Shown here: piece by piece, positions 53,377 through 62,889 of the stretch | How the letters are laid out: each line of letters begins with the position of its first letter | How positions within the stretch are numbered: position 1 is the stretch's first letter | Position numbers and translations under genes: made by a program | DNA from: Adiantum capillus-veneris | Lineage: Eukaryota; Streptophyta; Polypodiopsida; Polypodiales; Pteridaceae | NCBI GenBank assembly: GCA_014529385.2 | Contig: CM043947.1 | Coordinates: 115,277,587 to 115,341,586 of the forward strand | Reading direction: 5' to 3' | DNA: 64,000 nucleotides | Notes under the pieces: model-generated | The model's input: the letters and a program-made list of their open reading frames with translations, nothing else | The model's database searches: none | Told to the model about the DNA's origin: nothing

Positions 53377-55079
53377 GGGCTCAAGAGGAGCAAGGACAGG
53401 ATAGAGTGGAACCACAGGTTGTGGCTGAGCCTGAGCCACCTATTGTGCGTAGATCTGGACGTATCACGCGACCTCCTGATAGGTTTGTTCCATCTATGAA
53501 CTATGTCATGTTGACTGATTGCAATGAGCCTTCATGTTACAAGGAAGCAGTGCAAATGAAGGACTCCGGGAATTGGCAATTGGCCATGCAGTCAGAGATG
53601 ACAGCTCTGCATAAAAACCAGACATGGAAGCTAGTTAAATTACCACGGGGCAAAAAGGCTCTACCTTGTAAATGGGTTTACAGGTATAAGATCACCGCTC
53701 ATGATATTCAGTCAAAGTACAAAGCAAGGCTTGTTGCCAAGGGTTTTAAGAAAGAACAAGGCATTGACTTTGATGAAGTCTTCTCTCCGATGGTCAAGAT
53801 GACTACATTGAAATGCTTTCTTGCATTGGTTGCCATATTAGATTTGGTGTTGCACCAAATGGATGTCAAGACAGCGTTCTTGCATGGTGATTTAGATGTG
53901 GAAATTTACATGCAGCAGCCAGAAGGGTTTGTTGAGAAAGGCAAGGAAGATTGGGTATGCCAGTTGTTAAAGAGTCTTTATGGCTTAAAACAATCACCAA
54001 GGGCATGGTACCATAAATTCCACAAGTTTATGCTTTCTCAAGGCTACAAACGTAGTGAGTTCGATCACTGTCTATATACAAAGAAGGCTAAGGTTGGCAG
54101 TTGGCTGATCCTTATTTTGTATGTGGATGACATGTTGATTGCTGGCAAGCACTTGGAAGAAATTTCAGCTTTGAAGTCAAAGATGGCAAAATCGTTTGAC
54201 ATGAAAGACATGGGTGAGGCAAGTCATATACTTGGTATGCGCATTGAGAGAGACAGATCAAAGAAGTTGATTTGGTTATCTCAAACAGAGTATATTGACA
54301 AGGTTTTGCAACGTTTCAATATGGAGAAGGGAAATGCACTGAGTGTTCCATTGCCACCATATGTGAAACTTAGCAAACAAGATTGTCCTGTGTCTGAAGA
54401 AGAACAGGCTGAAATGGATAAGATTCCATATGCGTTTGCAGTGGGTATTTTGATGTATGCAATGATTGCTACTCGCCCAGACATTGCATTTGCAGTGGGA
54501 GTAGTAAGTCGATACATGTCAAACCCAGGCAAGAAACATTGGGAGGCAGTGAAAGGAATATTGAGATACCTGAAAGCTACAAAGAGTATGCGTATATGCT
54601 ATGGGAGTCAGGATCTAAGTGTAAAGGGTTTTACAGACTCAGATTATGCAGGTGACTTAGACAACCGAAGGTCTATGTCAGGGTATGTCTTTACATTGGC
54701 TGGTGGAGCAGTATCATGGCGCTCTAGATTACAAGATTGTGTTACTCAGTCTACTACAGAGGCTGAATATGTTGCAGCATCAGAGGCATGCAAAGAATCA
54801 ATTTGGCTTAATCGACTAGTAACAGATTTGGGAATCAAAGAAGAGATGCCTGTGTTATATTGTGATAGTCAAAGTGCTATACAATTAGCTCGCAATCCAG
54901 TTTATCACTCAAAGACAAAGCATGTGGATGTGAAGTATCATTTCATCAGGGAAATGCTCGAGGATAAGCAACTTCAGCTTGTCAAAGTTCACACCACAGA
55001 AAATCCTGCTGATCTACTTACAAAAGGACTTCCCTCAGAGAGCTTTGCGCACTTTCGCAAGCAGATAGGTGTAGGGTAG
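53373..55079 (+). CDS. Reverse transcriptase-RNase H part of the copia polyprotein
   Basis: A 568-codon frame that is the continuation of 51076-53376 beyond the 23-bp duplication. The GTG at 53373 is just where the frame opens, not a likely start. RVT_2-type reverse transcriptase: KWVYRYK, KARLVAKGFKKEQGIDF, VDVKTAFLHGDL, LYGLKQSPRAWY and the catalytic box YVDD with Asp252. RNase H: GFTDSDYAGD, STTEAEYVAA, LYCDSQSAIQL and HVDVKYHFIRE. It ends LPSESFAHFRKQIGVG, the usual copia C-terminus, ~90 bp before the polypurine tract. Catalytic residues are intact. Without the upstream part it lacks a start and cannot be made normally. Confidence 0.92.
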   Translation: MRAQEEQGQDRVEPQVVAEPEPPIVRRSGRITRPPDRFVPSMNYVMLTDCNEPSCYKEAVQMKDSGNWQLAMQSEMTALHKNQTWKLVKLPRGKKALPCKWVYRYKITAHDIQSKYKARLVAKGFKKEQGIDFDEVFSPMVKMTTLKCFLALVAILDLVLHQMDVKTAFLHGDLDVEIYMQQPEGFVEKGKEDWVCQLLKSLYGLKQSPRAWYHKFHKFMLSQGYKRSEFDHCLYTKKAKVGSWLILILYVDDMLIAGKHLEEISALKSKMAKSFDMKDMGEASHILGMRIERDRSKKLIWLSQTEYIDKVLQRFNMEKGNALSVPLPPYVKLSKQDCPVSEEEQAEMDKIPYAFAVGILMYAMIATRPDIAFAVGVVSRYMSNPGKKHWEAVKGILRYLKATKSMRICYGSQDLSVKGFTDSDYAGDLDNRRSMSGYVFTLAGGAVSWRSRLQDCVTQSTTEAEYVAASEACKESIWLNRLVTDLGIKEEMPVLYCDSQSAIQLARNPVYHSKTKHVDVKYHFIREMLEDKQLQLVKVHTTENPADLLTKGLPSESFAHFRKQIGVG

Positions 55080-55157
55080 TACATCACTTCTCTACATCTC
55101 TTGTATATTAGCTTGTATAGTAGCTTCTCTCACACTTAAAGTACCACATTGGACTTT

Positions 55158-55168
55158 AAGTGGGAGGT
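55158..55168 (+). other. Polypurine tract of the copia element
   Basis: AAGTGGGAGGT directly before the 3' LTR. Confidence 0.8.
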
Positions 55169-55360
55169 TGTTGGGGTATAAAACCCAATGTGGTCGCCCA
55201 GGTAAGTGGGCAGGCTGCCAGGTATGTACACATATTCTTTAGTAAAAACCTAATAATAACTCACTATGCTCTATACATTACAGTAGAGCGAGTTCACCAT
55301 ATCGTCGTGCTCTTCTTCTCGTACTCTCTCTCGCGTCGCACTTCCGCTCGTACTCCTTCA
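55169..55360 (+). repeat. 3' LTR of the copia element
   Basis: 192 bp, followed by the ATCTC duplication. Ten or so differences from the 5' LTR suggest an older insertion than element T. Confidence 0.92.
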
Positions 55361-55365
55361 ATCTC

Positions 55366-56095
55366 ATATGGCGGGTGCCCACCGTGGGGGGGGGGAGAGA
55401 GTGTGAGTGAGGGAGGGGGGATATTATCCTCTGTCTTGCATGGTGTCTCAAAGAAGAGAGAAGGGGAGTGATTCAATGGTGTGGGGGCGAGAGAGGGTGG
55501 GGATAGCGAGCCAAGGGAGGGAGAATGAGGCCGAGGGGAGGGTGAGGCAAGTGGGTGTGTGGATAAGAATACGAGAGAGCGGGAGTTCACATGCGGCCAC
55601 GGGCTCGGTGTAGCGGGAGTGCGAGAGAATGCGAGAGAAGGGGTGGGTGCTCGAGGCTTGCACCTGGCCGAGGATGGCCAGTGGGGGGGGGGGGGGGGGG
55701 GGGGATCAACAAGGTGTCGGTAAGAGAGAGAGGATATTAGAGAGAGATATGTAGGGAAAATGAGAGAGAGAGAGAGAGAGAGATCTGAGTCAATGCCTGC
55801 CGGGGGAATTAAACTACAGGGAGAGAGAGAGAAGGGGTATCTGAAACCGAGGGCGGCCGGCTAGGATGGGGCATAGACGAGCGAGGGAACAGGGGGTGAT
55901 AAGACTGGCCAATCAAGGGGGGAACCATGTGACGAGGCCATGCTAGTAAAAACCAGTGTCGTGCGGTTGACCAAGCATTGTTGGGCCTTCCAACATGCCG
56001 CCAAGGCTTCGGCAAGGAGAAATAAGTTTTTTTTATTTTTCCTTTGATTTCCAAAAATTGGCCATCATTAGCACTCTCCTTTTGGCTAGAGGCAT
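55366..56095. other. Purine-rich spacer
   Basis: Continuation of the GA-rich region before the copia element. It contains a 22-base G run (55683-55704) and (GA)n at ~55763-55782. No gene is supported. Confidence 0.7.
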
Positions 56096-57898
56096 TCATG
56101 CTTCTAGCCCTTCCTCTGCATCTTTAGCTGTGGAGTTAGAGGGTTCTCCCTCCTCTGGAATTTCTAGCATGAATTCTGGATCAAACCTAAGAAAATACAT
56201 TTTCAGTCTCCATCCATTGACCCTAGTCTTGTGAATTCTCCCATCTGCTTCCATCAGCTTATAGCTGCCGTTGTCATAGCATTTCTTGATGATGAATGGC
56301 CCTTCCCATCTGGGTTGAAATTTCTTGTCCTTCCTGGTGTCAAATCTTTTGTCCTATCTCAACACTAACATACCTTTTTCAAGTCCCTTTTCTTTAAGCC
56401 CTTGATTGAAAGTGATCCGGCGTCGTTCTGCTTGCGCTGCATAGTGATTGATTGCTTCTTTACTATCTAGATGGAGTCTCTCCAGATCCAAGATGTGGTT
56501 TTGGAGATTTACAATTGGACGATGTATCTGGCTAGCCAAAACTTGTAAGCTGGCTATCTATACCTCAATGGTAGAATTGCCTCCTTCCCATAAACTAGAT
56601 GGAAAGGGGTGAAACCTAGTGATGTTCAGAAAGTTGTTTGGTAGGCCCAAAGAGCTGCCATGAGATGTTTATCCCAGTCTCCTGTGTGATTGTTCACCTG
56701 CTTTGTGATGATTTTGCAAATCATTCCGTTTACCTTCTCTACCAGACCATTGCATTGTGGATAGTATGTTGTGGAATGTCAGCGTGTGATGACTAACTTT
56801 GTCATCAGTTCTCCCACCAAATCACCTCTGAACCTTGGTCCTCTATCTGATATTATCTCAAGAGGAGTGCCAAAACGGTAACAAATATGCTCAAAAATGA
56901 ACTTTGCTACCTCTTAGGCTATAATGCGGGTGGTGGCTGTTGCTTCTGTCCATCGATTCATGTAGTCTACACCCACTATGATGTACAGTTTACCTGATTG
57001 GGCCCTTGATAAAGGACCGATTGCATTTATTCCCAATTTCTCAAATGAACCATATGAGATGATAGGAGTTTGTGGCTCGTAGGTTAATGTGCGATCACTG
57101 GCCACTTGACAGGCCTTGCATGTCTTACACCAATGGTGTACATCCCTGTTCAAGCTAGGCCAAGAGTATCCTGCCTCTAGAATCTTCCTACTGGTGATAT
57201 CTAGAGAAAATTGACCACCGCAGATGCCATCATGGAAACTTGAAATTACCTCTATGATCTCATTGGAGCTTGGCACCCGCTTGAGAATTTGATCCTTGCC
57301 CTTACAATACAAGTGGTCATTTACAAGGCGGTACCTAGTAGCCTTCCTTACGAGACACTGTTGCTGGCCTTTGGTGTATCCTTCCGGACATTCTCTTGTA
57401 TCTAAAAAGCTGACGACATCAGGCATAGCATCACTACCTTGAAAGAGGGGTAGCTTCGGTTTGATAGCTCCTACGGGAACATGTTGTATTCTTTCTTTGG
57501 CTAGAGCATCTGCCTCCTGATTTTCTGCTCTGGGGACATGAAATAGTTTCACTGCTTCAAACTTCCTTAGAAGATCCTTAACTTGGCGTAGTTGACCAAG
57601 TAAAACTTGATTCTTACAAATCCAGGTGCCGTTTATCTGCCTTATCAAAAGCAAAGCATCACCAAACACATCTAGGCACTGAATTCCTTGTGAGATACTT
57701 TGTTCCACCCCAAGAATTAGGGCTGCATATTCTGCTTCATTGTTCGAGTGGGAGTGTAATAACTGCCCGATGGAGAATACTCTTTCTTATTGCTCATTGA
57801 AAATGACTATGCCTACTGCAGACTGGTCCATTGTTCTCTTGTATGCTCCGTCAAAGAAAAGAGAGTGAGCTCTTAGCGAAAGCTCTCTTTCAGGCTTC
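56096..57898 (-). pseudogene. Tat-lineage Ty3 fragment: additional RNase H plus integrase
   Basis: The minus strand reads an RNase H of the additional (archaeal-like) type: FFDGAYK, NNEAEYAAL, VFGDALLLIRQ and ENQEADALA supply D-E-D-D. An integrase follows: HDGICGGQF, YSWPSLNRDVHHWCKTCKAC, LGINAIGP (first catalytic Asp changed to Asn at ~57028), IISDRGPRF, CNGLVEKVNG (Glu present), VYGKEAILPL, and the WEGPFIIKKCYDNGSYKL C-terminal fold. Stops at 56914, ~56778, 56560 and 56354 break it. The reading ends at a TGA at 56096-56098. A second RNase H before the integrase is characteristic of the Tat/Ogre group. The 5' part (gag, protease, RT) is missing beyond 57898. Confidence 0.85.
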
Positions 57899-57959
57899 AT
57901 GTCTATTCGTAACTTCTTTTATACTATGCTTAGAGAAAAAGGATATCCCTCCCCCCTGT

Positions 57960-58271
57960 TGAAAGCTTGCTTTCTCTACCTGTCCTATGATCTAAGACCC
58001 TCTCTCCTTCAAAAATTGTCCAATACCAAACCTTGTCGTACCATCATCAAGATTCCTTTCTCACCTCTAGTTAACCATCTCAACTTATCTCGTTCCATTA
58101 ACCAACCCCTCACTAATCTGCTTAAATCCAGCACGGACCTCGCGCACTTTCCTAGAACTTTGATATGTTGGATGAATGCGCCTAATCTCGGAACCCTTCT
58201 CTCTAAACCTCCTTCTCCTTTTCCATCTCAATCCCCCCCCTTACGCCCCCAAAGGAATTCCACCCGTAATT
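57960..58271 (+). pseudogene. Candidate Penelope-like RT C-terminal fragment
   Basis: The frame contains TIIKIPFSPLVNHLNLSR, then HFPRTLICWMNAPNLGTLLS. The combination of a (I/V)PF-P-LxNL segment and a terminal P-x(5-8)-NLxxLL block resembles the end of Penelope-like reverse transcriptases, where a conserved RPKNLRDLL-like motif closes the domain. No GIY-YIG endonuclease follows. The sequence then runs into the tandem repeat at 58251. This is recognition by motif pattern only. A second fragment with a stronger RT motif lies at 60671-61040. The fragment abuts the Tat fragment on its left. Confidence 0.45.
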
Positions 58272-58535
58272 GAAAAATCCTTACCTCAACTAACTGCGGT
58301 CTCATATATATATACAACCTCTCTAGATCCGCCCCCACCCACCACCCTCCCCAAAGGAATTACACTCGAATTTGACTAAACCTTGGATTCAGCTAGCTTT
58401 CGCCTCATGTATATATGCAACCCCTCTAACCTCCCCCCCCAACAAAAGGAATTACACCTGAATTTTACTAAACCTTGGATTCAGCTAGCTTCGGCCTCAT
58501 GTATATATTTAGCCCCTCGAAACTCCACCCACTCC
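58251..58535. repeat. 91-102 bp tandem repeat, three copies
   Basis: Units start at 58251, 58353 and 58444 with (A)AAAGGAATT(A/C)CAC and share CTTGGATTCAGCTAGCTT, GCCTCATGTATATAT and a C-rich end. The first unit is the most diverged. Confidence 0.85.
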
Positions 58536-58839
58536 CTAAGCTAAGTCAAATTCCCCTTTTTTGAGTAGTCTCTTTCCTATACAATTTTCCACTCCTTTAA
58601 ATGCCCCATTAACTGTCCTTCTTTCCCACCCTTTTTTGTAAGTACCCACTTAAGGTGAGAAATAACCTGTCTTTAAGTTAACCCCTCCCTCTTCAAATGT
58701 GGTAACGTTATAGTTTTTTGAGCCACACCACATCTCACTATTTATTCCCCCTCCATATTCTCCTTTTTGTTTGCACCACTAATGAGCTAATGAAAGCGAG
58801 ACGCATTTGGTGTAAACCTGTCTCTCTCTTCTCCGCCCG

Positions 58840-58864
58840 CCCCCCCCCCCCCCCCCCCCCCCCC
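58840..58864. repeat. Poly-C run followed by (CAAAAA)n
   Basis: 25 C residues then A-rich CAAAAACAAAAAC. Length may be unreliable in any assembly. Confidence 0.9.
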
Positions 58865-60670
58865 AAAAAAAAACAAAAACAAAAACAAAAACTAGCATAG
58901 TTTTTTTTCCTCATCCTCTTCCAACATGTTGCCTAAGCAAGATTTCGCTCGCTACGTCGGTTTACTTTTAGAACTTTGATACGAAAGTTGATGGTTCTTC
59001 AATATCTTTGGAGGGGAGAAGTAGGCTTGTTAAACTATTGCAATTGGTTTTGTATGGGTGCATGTGAAGCTTTGCATTTGTTGGATGCACAAATGTCAAG
59101 CTCTTCAGCTCAAAAGAGTGGCATTACAAGAAAGTATTGCCTCTTCAAAGAGGGAGGTTGAAACTCTCCAACAACAATTGCAAGAAAAGGATGTGTGGTT
59201 GTGTTCTTCTTATCACAGACTTTGAAGTCTAAGGTGTTTCCTCTACTTGTTTTGTAGTGCTTAGCACAAAGGTTGCTTTTGTACACAAATAGTGAAAGGT
59301 TGCAGGTTAGAGAGGTCAAGTGTCACCACTTTCTCTCTAAAATAGCCTTCTTTCTTACATCTTGCACATAGGTGCTTCAAATCCATGCTTATTAGAGGTG
59401 GGTAATCTCATCCTAATGTATAATTTAGGATTATTGGATAGAAATACTTGCAAGTACATCATATACTTAACAAGTGTCTTTATTATACAGCTTGCAAATG
59501 TTGAGTTCATACATGTTTTTGTTTGAAGAACATGTCTCTAACGTGTCTTGATACTAGGTGATCTCTTACTATGCTAGTTGAGTGGCGTTGTTTTCAAGAA
59601 TGCCTCAAGGAACTGACATAACACGAAGCTTTTACGATGGCACAAAGCTCTCCTCAAACAATGTGGCTCTCACTACACCAAAAATCATTATGCTAACATG
59701 GAGAGGTCCCTAGTAGGACAATACACCAGCTTTTCATCAGCAAAACACCTTTTCCTAATATGAGGGCACCCCCATCAAAGATATTTCTATGTGATAGGTC
59801 ACCCCATGAGCATACCATGTCATGGAATGGATGTAAGAACTATGACCGCACTACCCATTGGAAGTTGTTCACGAATGTATGTTTATCAAATTTAGTGAGA
59901 AGAAATTTAGACTCTATTGTTTGTTGATGTGTAAGAGCATGCTAGGTCTATCATATTTTAGATTGTTTGATAAGTTAAATAAGATTTGTAGTCATTTGAA
60001 GTGTAAATTTGTTTTTGTTTGGTAAGAGTGTACATGAGAAGACATGATAAAGGACCAGAGATCTTGACGAAAAAAACCTCGGTGAGATTCCTACCATGCA
60101 CTTGTGACACCATACCTCTCCTTGAGCCCTTTGATTTCTATCGTAGTGGGAAGTCCATGGGAAGCGTATTTTCCAATTTTTAGCACTAATAACTTTTTTT
60201 TAAAGGAAATTTTGGTTATTTTAAAGTTTATACACAGTCTAGGAGTTCATTCTGATTGTTTTCCTTCAATTTCAAAAATTGACCAAGGACACTCCTCGGA
60301 AGCCACTTTTGAAGGTGTTAGGGCCAGAGTTTGAGAAATTTCTGTATGAAGAAAATATAGTTCTTAACACAATAACAAAAATTGGCTCTTTGAGTATTTT
60401 CAGATTCCATGGTTTTAATGCTTTTTGGATCCGTAGATTAGGAAAAAAGTAAGAAATGTCTGTTTAATATCATTTTTTGAGAAATCATCAACTTGCACAT
60501 TGATTTTTGGAGAATCTGAGCAAGATATGGTTTTTTTGCAACACATGATGGTCGAAGAGCGCGACAAGATGAACGTATTCTCGTGAGACAAGCCTAGACA
60601 GATTCAGAGCTCATTGGAAGCTAGAAGCTGTTGAAAGTAGCCTAGAAATTATCTCACACAACACCTTAAA
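58865..60670. other. Unassigned AT-rich DNA with a possible coiled-coil exon
   Basis: Mostly no coding signal. At ~59092-59205 (+) one frame reads ALQLKRVALQESIASSK and then REVETLQQQLQEKD, a heptad-like coiled coil, open for ~40 codons. It could be an exon of the gene relic that continues at 61102, but no splice signals link them convincingly. Confidence 0.35.
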
Positions 60671-61040
60671 GACTCTCACTCTCTTGTTTTAGACTTCGCT
60701 TCTACTACTTTCCCTCCCAACAGTATCCTCTTCACCTTTGACGTTGAATCTCTCTACCCTAGTATCCCCATCCATGAAGGCCTCCTTGCCCTTAAAAGTT
60801 CCATCCAAGGTTTCTTCCCTTCCCCTAAGGTCAACTTCATCTTGTCCTTAGCCTCTCTTGTCCTCAACCACGTGAGGTTAAACCTGCTATACCTCTAGTT
60901 GATGCTTTTTCTTGCTGCATATGTGAACTTGTTTCCTCTCACTGTTGAGTCAAGGCCCAGGGTGTTAACTTTTAGTCGCTCCATTATCGCTTCAAAACCA
61001 TGGATCACAACATGGCCGGTTTGTCTTTCTCATCTTATTA
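60671..61040 (+). pseudogene. Candidate Penelope-like RT palm fragment
   Basis: The frame from 60671 reads SILFTFDVESLYPSIPIHEGL at ~60725-60785. The FDVxSLYxSIPxxEGL signature is, to my knowledge, the hallmark palm motif of Penelope-like reverse transcriptases. It continues for ~35 codons to a TAG at 60895-60897. A degenerate HYRFKTMDHNMAG at ~60982-61020 sits where the next motif (a GTAMG-like block) would lie. The rest of the domain is missing. It is therefore a short decayed copy. It lies just upstream of the first exon of the gene relic, possibly within an intron of it. Confidence 0.6.
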
Positions 61041-61101
61041 AAGAGTATCTTGTTTGTCGAGCATGAGATTATTTGATACCTTGAGTGTTTACTGAATACA
61101 G

Positions 61102-62777
61102 ATGTTGTGATCTTTGATTTTGAGGAAGATGCATCTAATCTCCATGGCAAGAATGTTCACCATGCTTGCTCTAAGCTAAGCGATGATTGTGTGTCACCTC
61201 ATATTGAAACACATCTAGTCACTGCGCATCAAAAGAAGTTGTCTCCCAGTCCCAAGTTACGTAAAACTCCTACATCTTCTTTGAAGAAAGCGTTGAGGCT
61301 TGTTCGAGGTAATTGTGACTTATCAATCTTTCTGTGTTGCATTAAGGTGGCATGCAAAAAAATGGTTTGACTTGTCCTTTTCTTGGATAGGTAAAGCAAA
61401 GAGAGCTTTACATGAAGATAACGCTTTCTCTACCACAGCAAATACAAATTTTGATGTTGAAGATTTTCCTAATATTGAGAGTTTTAACTCCCAATTATCT
61501 TTGGTGCCTTCTTTAAAACCATTGCTTATATCTAAATTGTAAGAGAATACCACTTCTCGGTTTTCTATAGAGGGGAAGGGGTTGTCCAAGTATGGCACTT
61601 ACAAGATTCAAAAGGGTGCCTATGGTCGCTTCCTTACGGTAGATTTGCTAGATAAAGAATCTAAACACACTATAACTTTTGTGGTTTTTGAAATTTACAT
61701 TTCAAATTTTGTGGATCTATTTGAAGTGGATGATTATGTTCGTTTAGAAGGAGCTAGTTTGAAGAAAAAGGTTGGGAGGGATGGAGGGACTAGCTCATGG
61801 AGCTTGCATGCAGATGCTACAACATTATTGGTGAAGACAACCATTTTGATTGTTCTTTGGTTCTCTATCCTGAGCATAGGATTAGAGAGCTACTAGCTGC
61901 ACCCACATCAGTCTTGGCTCAATTTATCCCAACAGTCGCGTTCACAGTGGTGAAAGTAGAGACTACCACTAAAAGTGATGGGACTTCTGGTTGTCACCTT
62001 ACAATAGCTGACGGGCCTGCAATTATTGATAGAGCAAGTGTGAGTCTGCTCCACACAACTTCACTATCTTTTTGTCTTTCACTCATTGCTAATGGATCCT
62101 ATTGTACCTCTTGTAGTTGTTGTTTGTGCCTTCTAGGCATGCAGATTACTAGAACATTGTGAATGTGATCAATGACCTTGGGTACTACTCGTGTGTGGCA
62201 CACACTATCAACGTGTTCAAGTAACAAACAAACACTCTGTCCATTGTAGATGCTACTATCTTATTTCCATTGCCTCCTAGCTTAGAATCGCTCTTTGGAT
62301 AGCATATATCTCAACAAGTATCCAATTCAGGATTTGGCAAGAAGGTAGTAGACTATTCCTTGTTATTCATTGTTGGTGTCTTGTTTATGCTAAGTGATAT
62401 TAATGTTTTTGTTGATCTTTGGCACATTAGAAATTGTCAATTCCAATAGCCTTGAAATTCAATATGCATGTGAGACTTGCAAAGGAACGTATGTGAGTCG
62501 TGAAGTCTTGAATCCATTTTGTTACACATGTGGAAATCTTTCCACGATATTGAAGACCCTTGCATTGCAAGCAAAGCTGATTGCTCAATGAGGAGATCCT
62601 GTCACTGTCAATTTGCAAGGAGGAATTGTGGATGTTGTGCTTGGTCTTGCAAAACCATTCATGCACCTGTATGAACACAATCTTATGGATTTAAAAGCTT
62701 CTTTGGTAGGTCTAAAGAAAGCTGGCACTTTTGAGATAGACAAGAAAGGATTCTTGAGTGACTTCATTAGAATGTAA
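61102..62777 (+). pseudogene. Decayed multi-exon gene with OB-fold-like segment and C4 zinc ribbon
   Basis: I infer four exons from frame continuity and GT..AG sites: 61102-61308, 61391-62039, 62153-62344 and 62431-62777, with introns of 82, 122-style short lengths (62040-62152 is 113 bp) and 86 bp. Exon 2 encodes GTYKIQKGAYGRFLTVDLLD, HTITFVVFE and DDYVRLEG, a beta-rich pattern like an OB fold. A later part has HLTIADGPAIIDRAS. Exon 4 has YACETCKGTYVSREV..FCYTCG, a CX2CX13CX2C zinc ribbon, then a second beta/alpha segment ending DKKGFLSDFIRM. This order recalls single-strand DNA-binding proteins of the RPA kind, but I do not recognise the gene. Stops at 61540, 62222, 62300 and 62589 and a frameshift near 61790 argue for a pseudogene. 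Confidence 0.5.
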
Positions 62778-62889
62778 ATTAACCAAAAAATCTTGTAATG
62801 TTCTCTTGTTCACGGTGTAGATCAATTTCAAATTGTTGTGCAATATGGTGATGTGGATGTTCATTCCTCTTCACAAATGCATGAAATTG
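62778..62889. other. Short spacer
   Basis: Between the gene relic and the LINE 3' end. Nothing recognisable. Confidence 0.6.

Larger units (their letters stand above)
49787..55360 (+). mobile_element. Complete Tnt1-like Ty1/copia retrotransposon (5574 bp)
   Basis: LTRs of 192 bp (49787-49978 and 55169-55360) with about ten differences by eye, and a perfect ATCTC duplication (49782-49786 and 55361-55365). Primer-binding site TGGTATCAGAGC at 49981, polypurine tract AAGTGGGAGGT before 55169. The single gag-protease-integrase-RT-RNase H polyprotein is split into two frames by a 23-bp tandem duplication (53312-53357). Domain order with integrase before RT defines copia. The zinc knuckle and motif spellings resemble the tobacco Tnt1 (Tork) lineage. 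Confidence 0.93.

Noticed and set aside
62221-62249. A 29-bp GT..AG intron in the gene relic
   Set aside because: Too short for a plant intron. The frame runs straight through it with one stop, so I treat it as exon.
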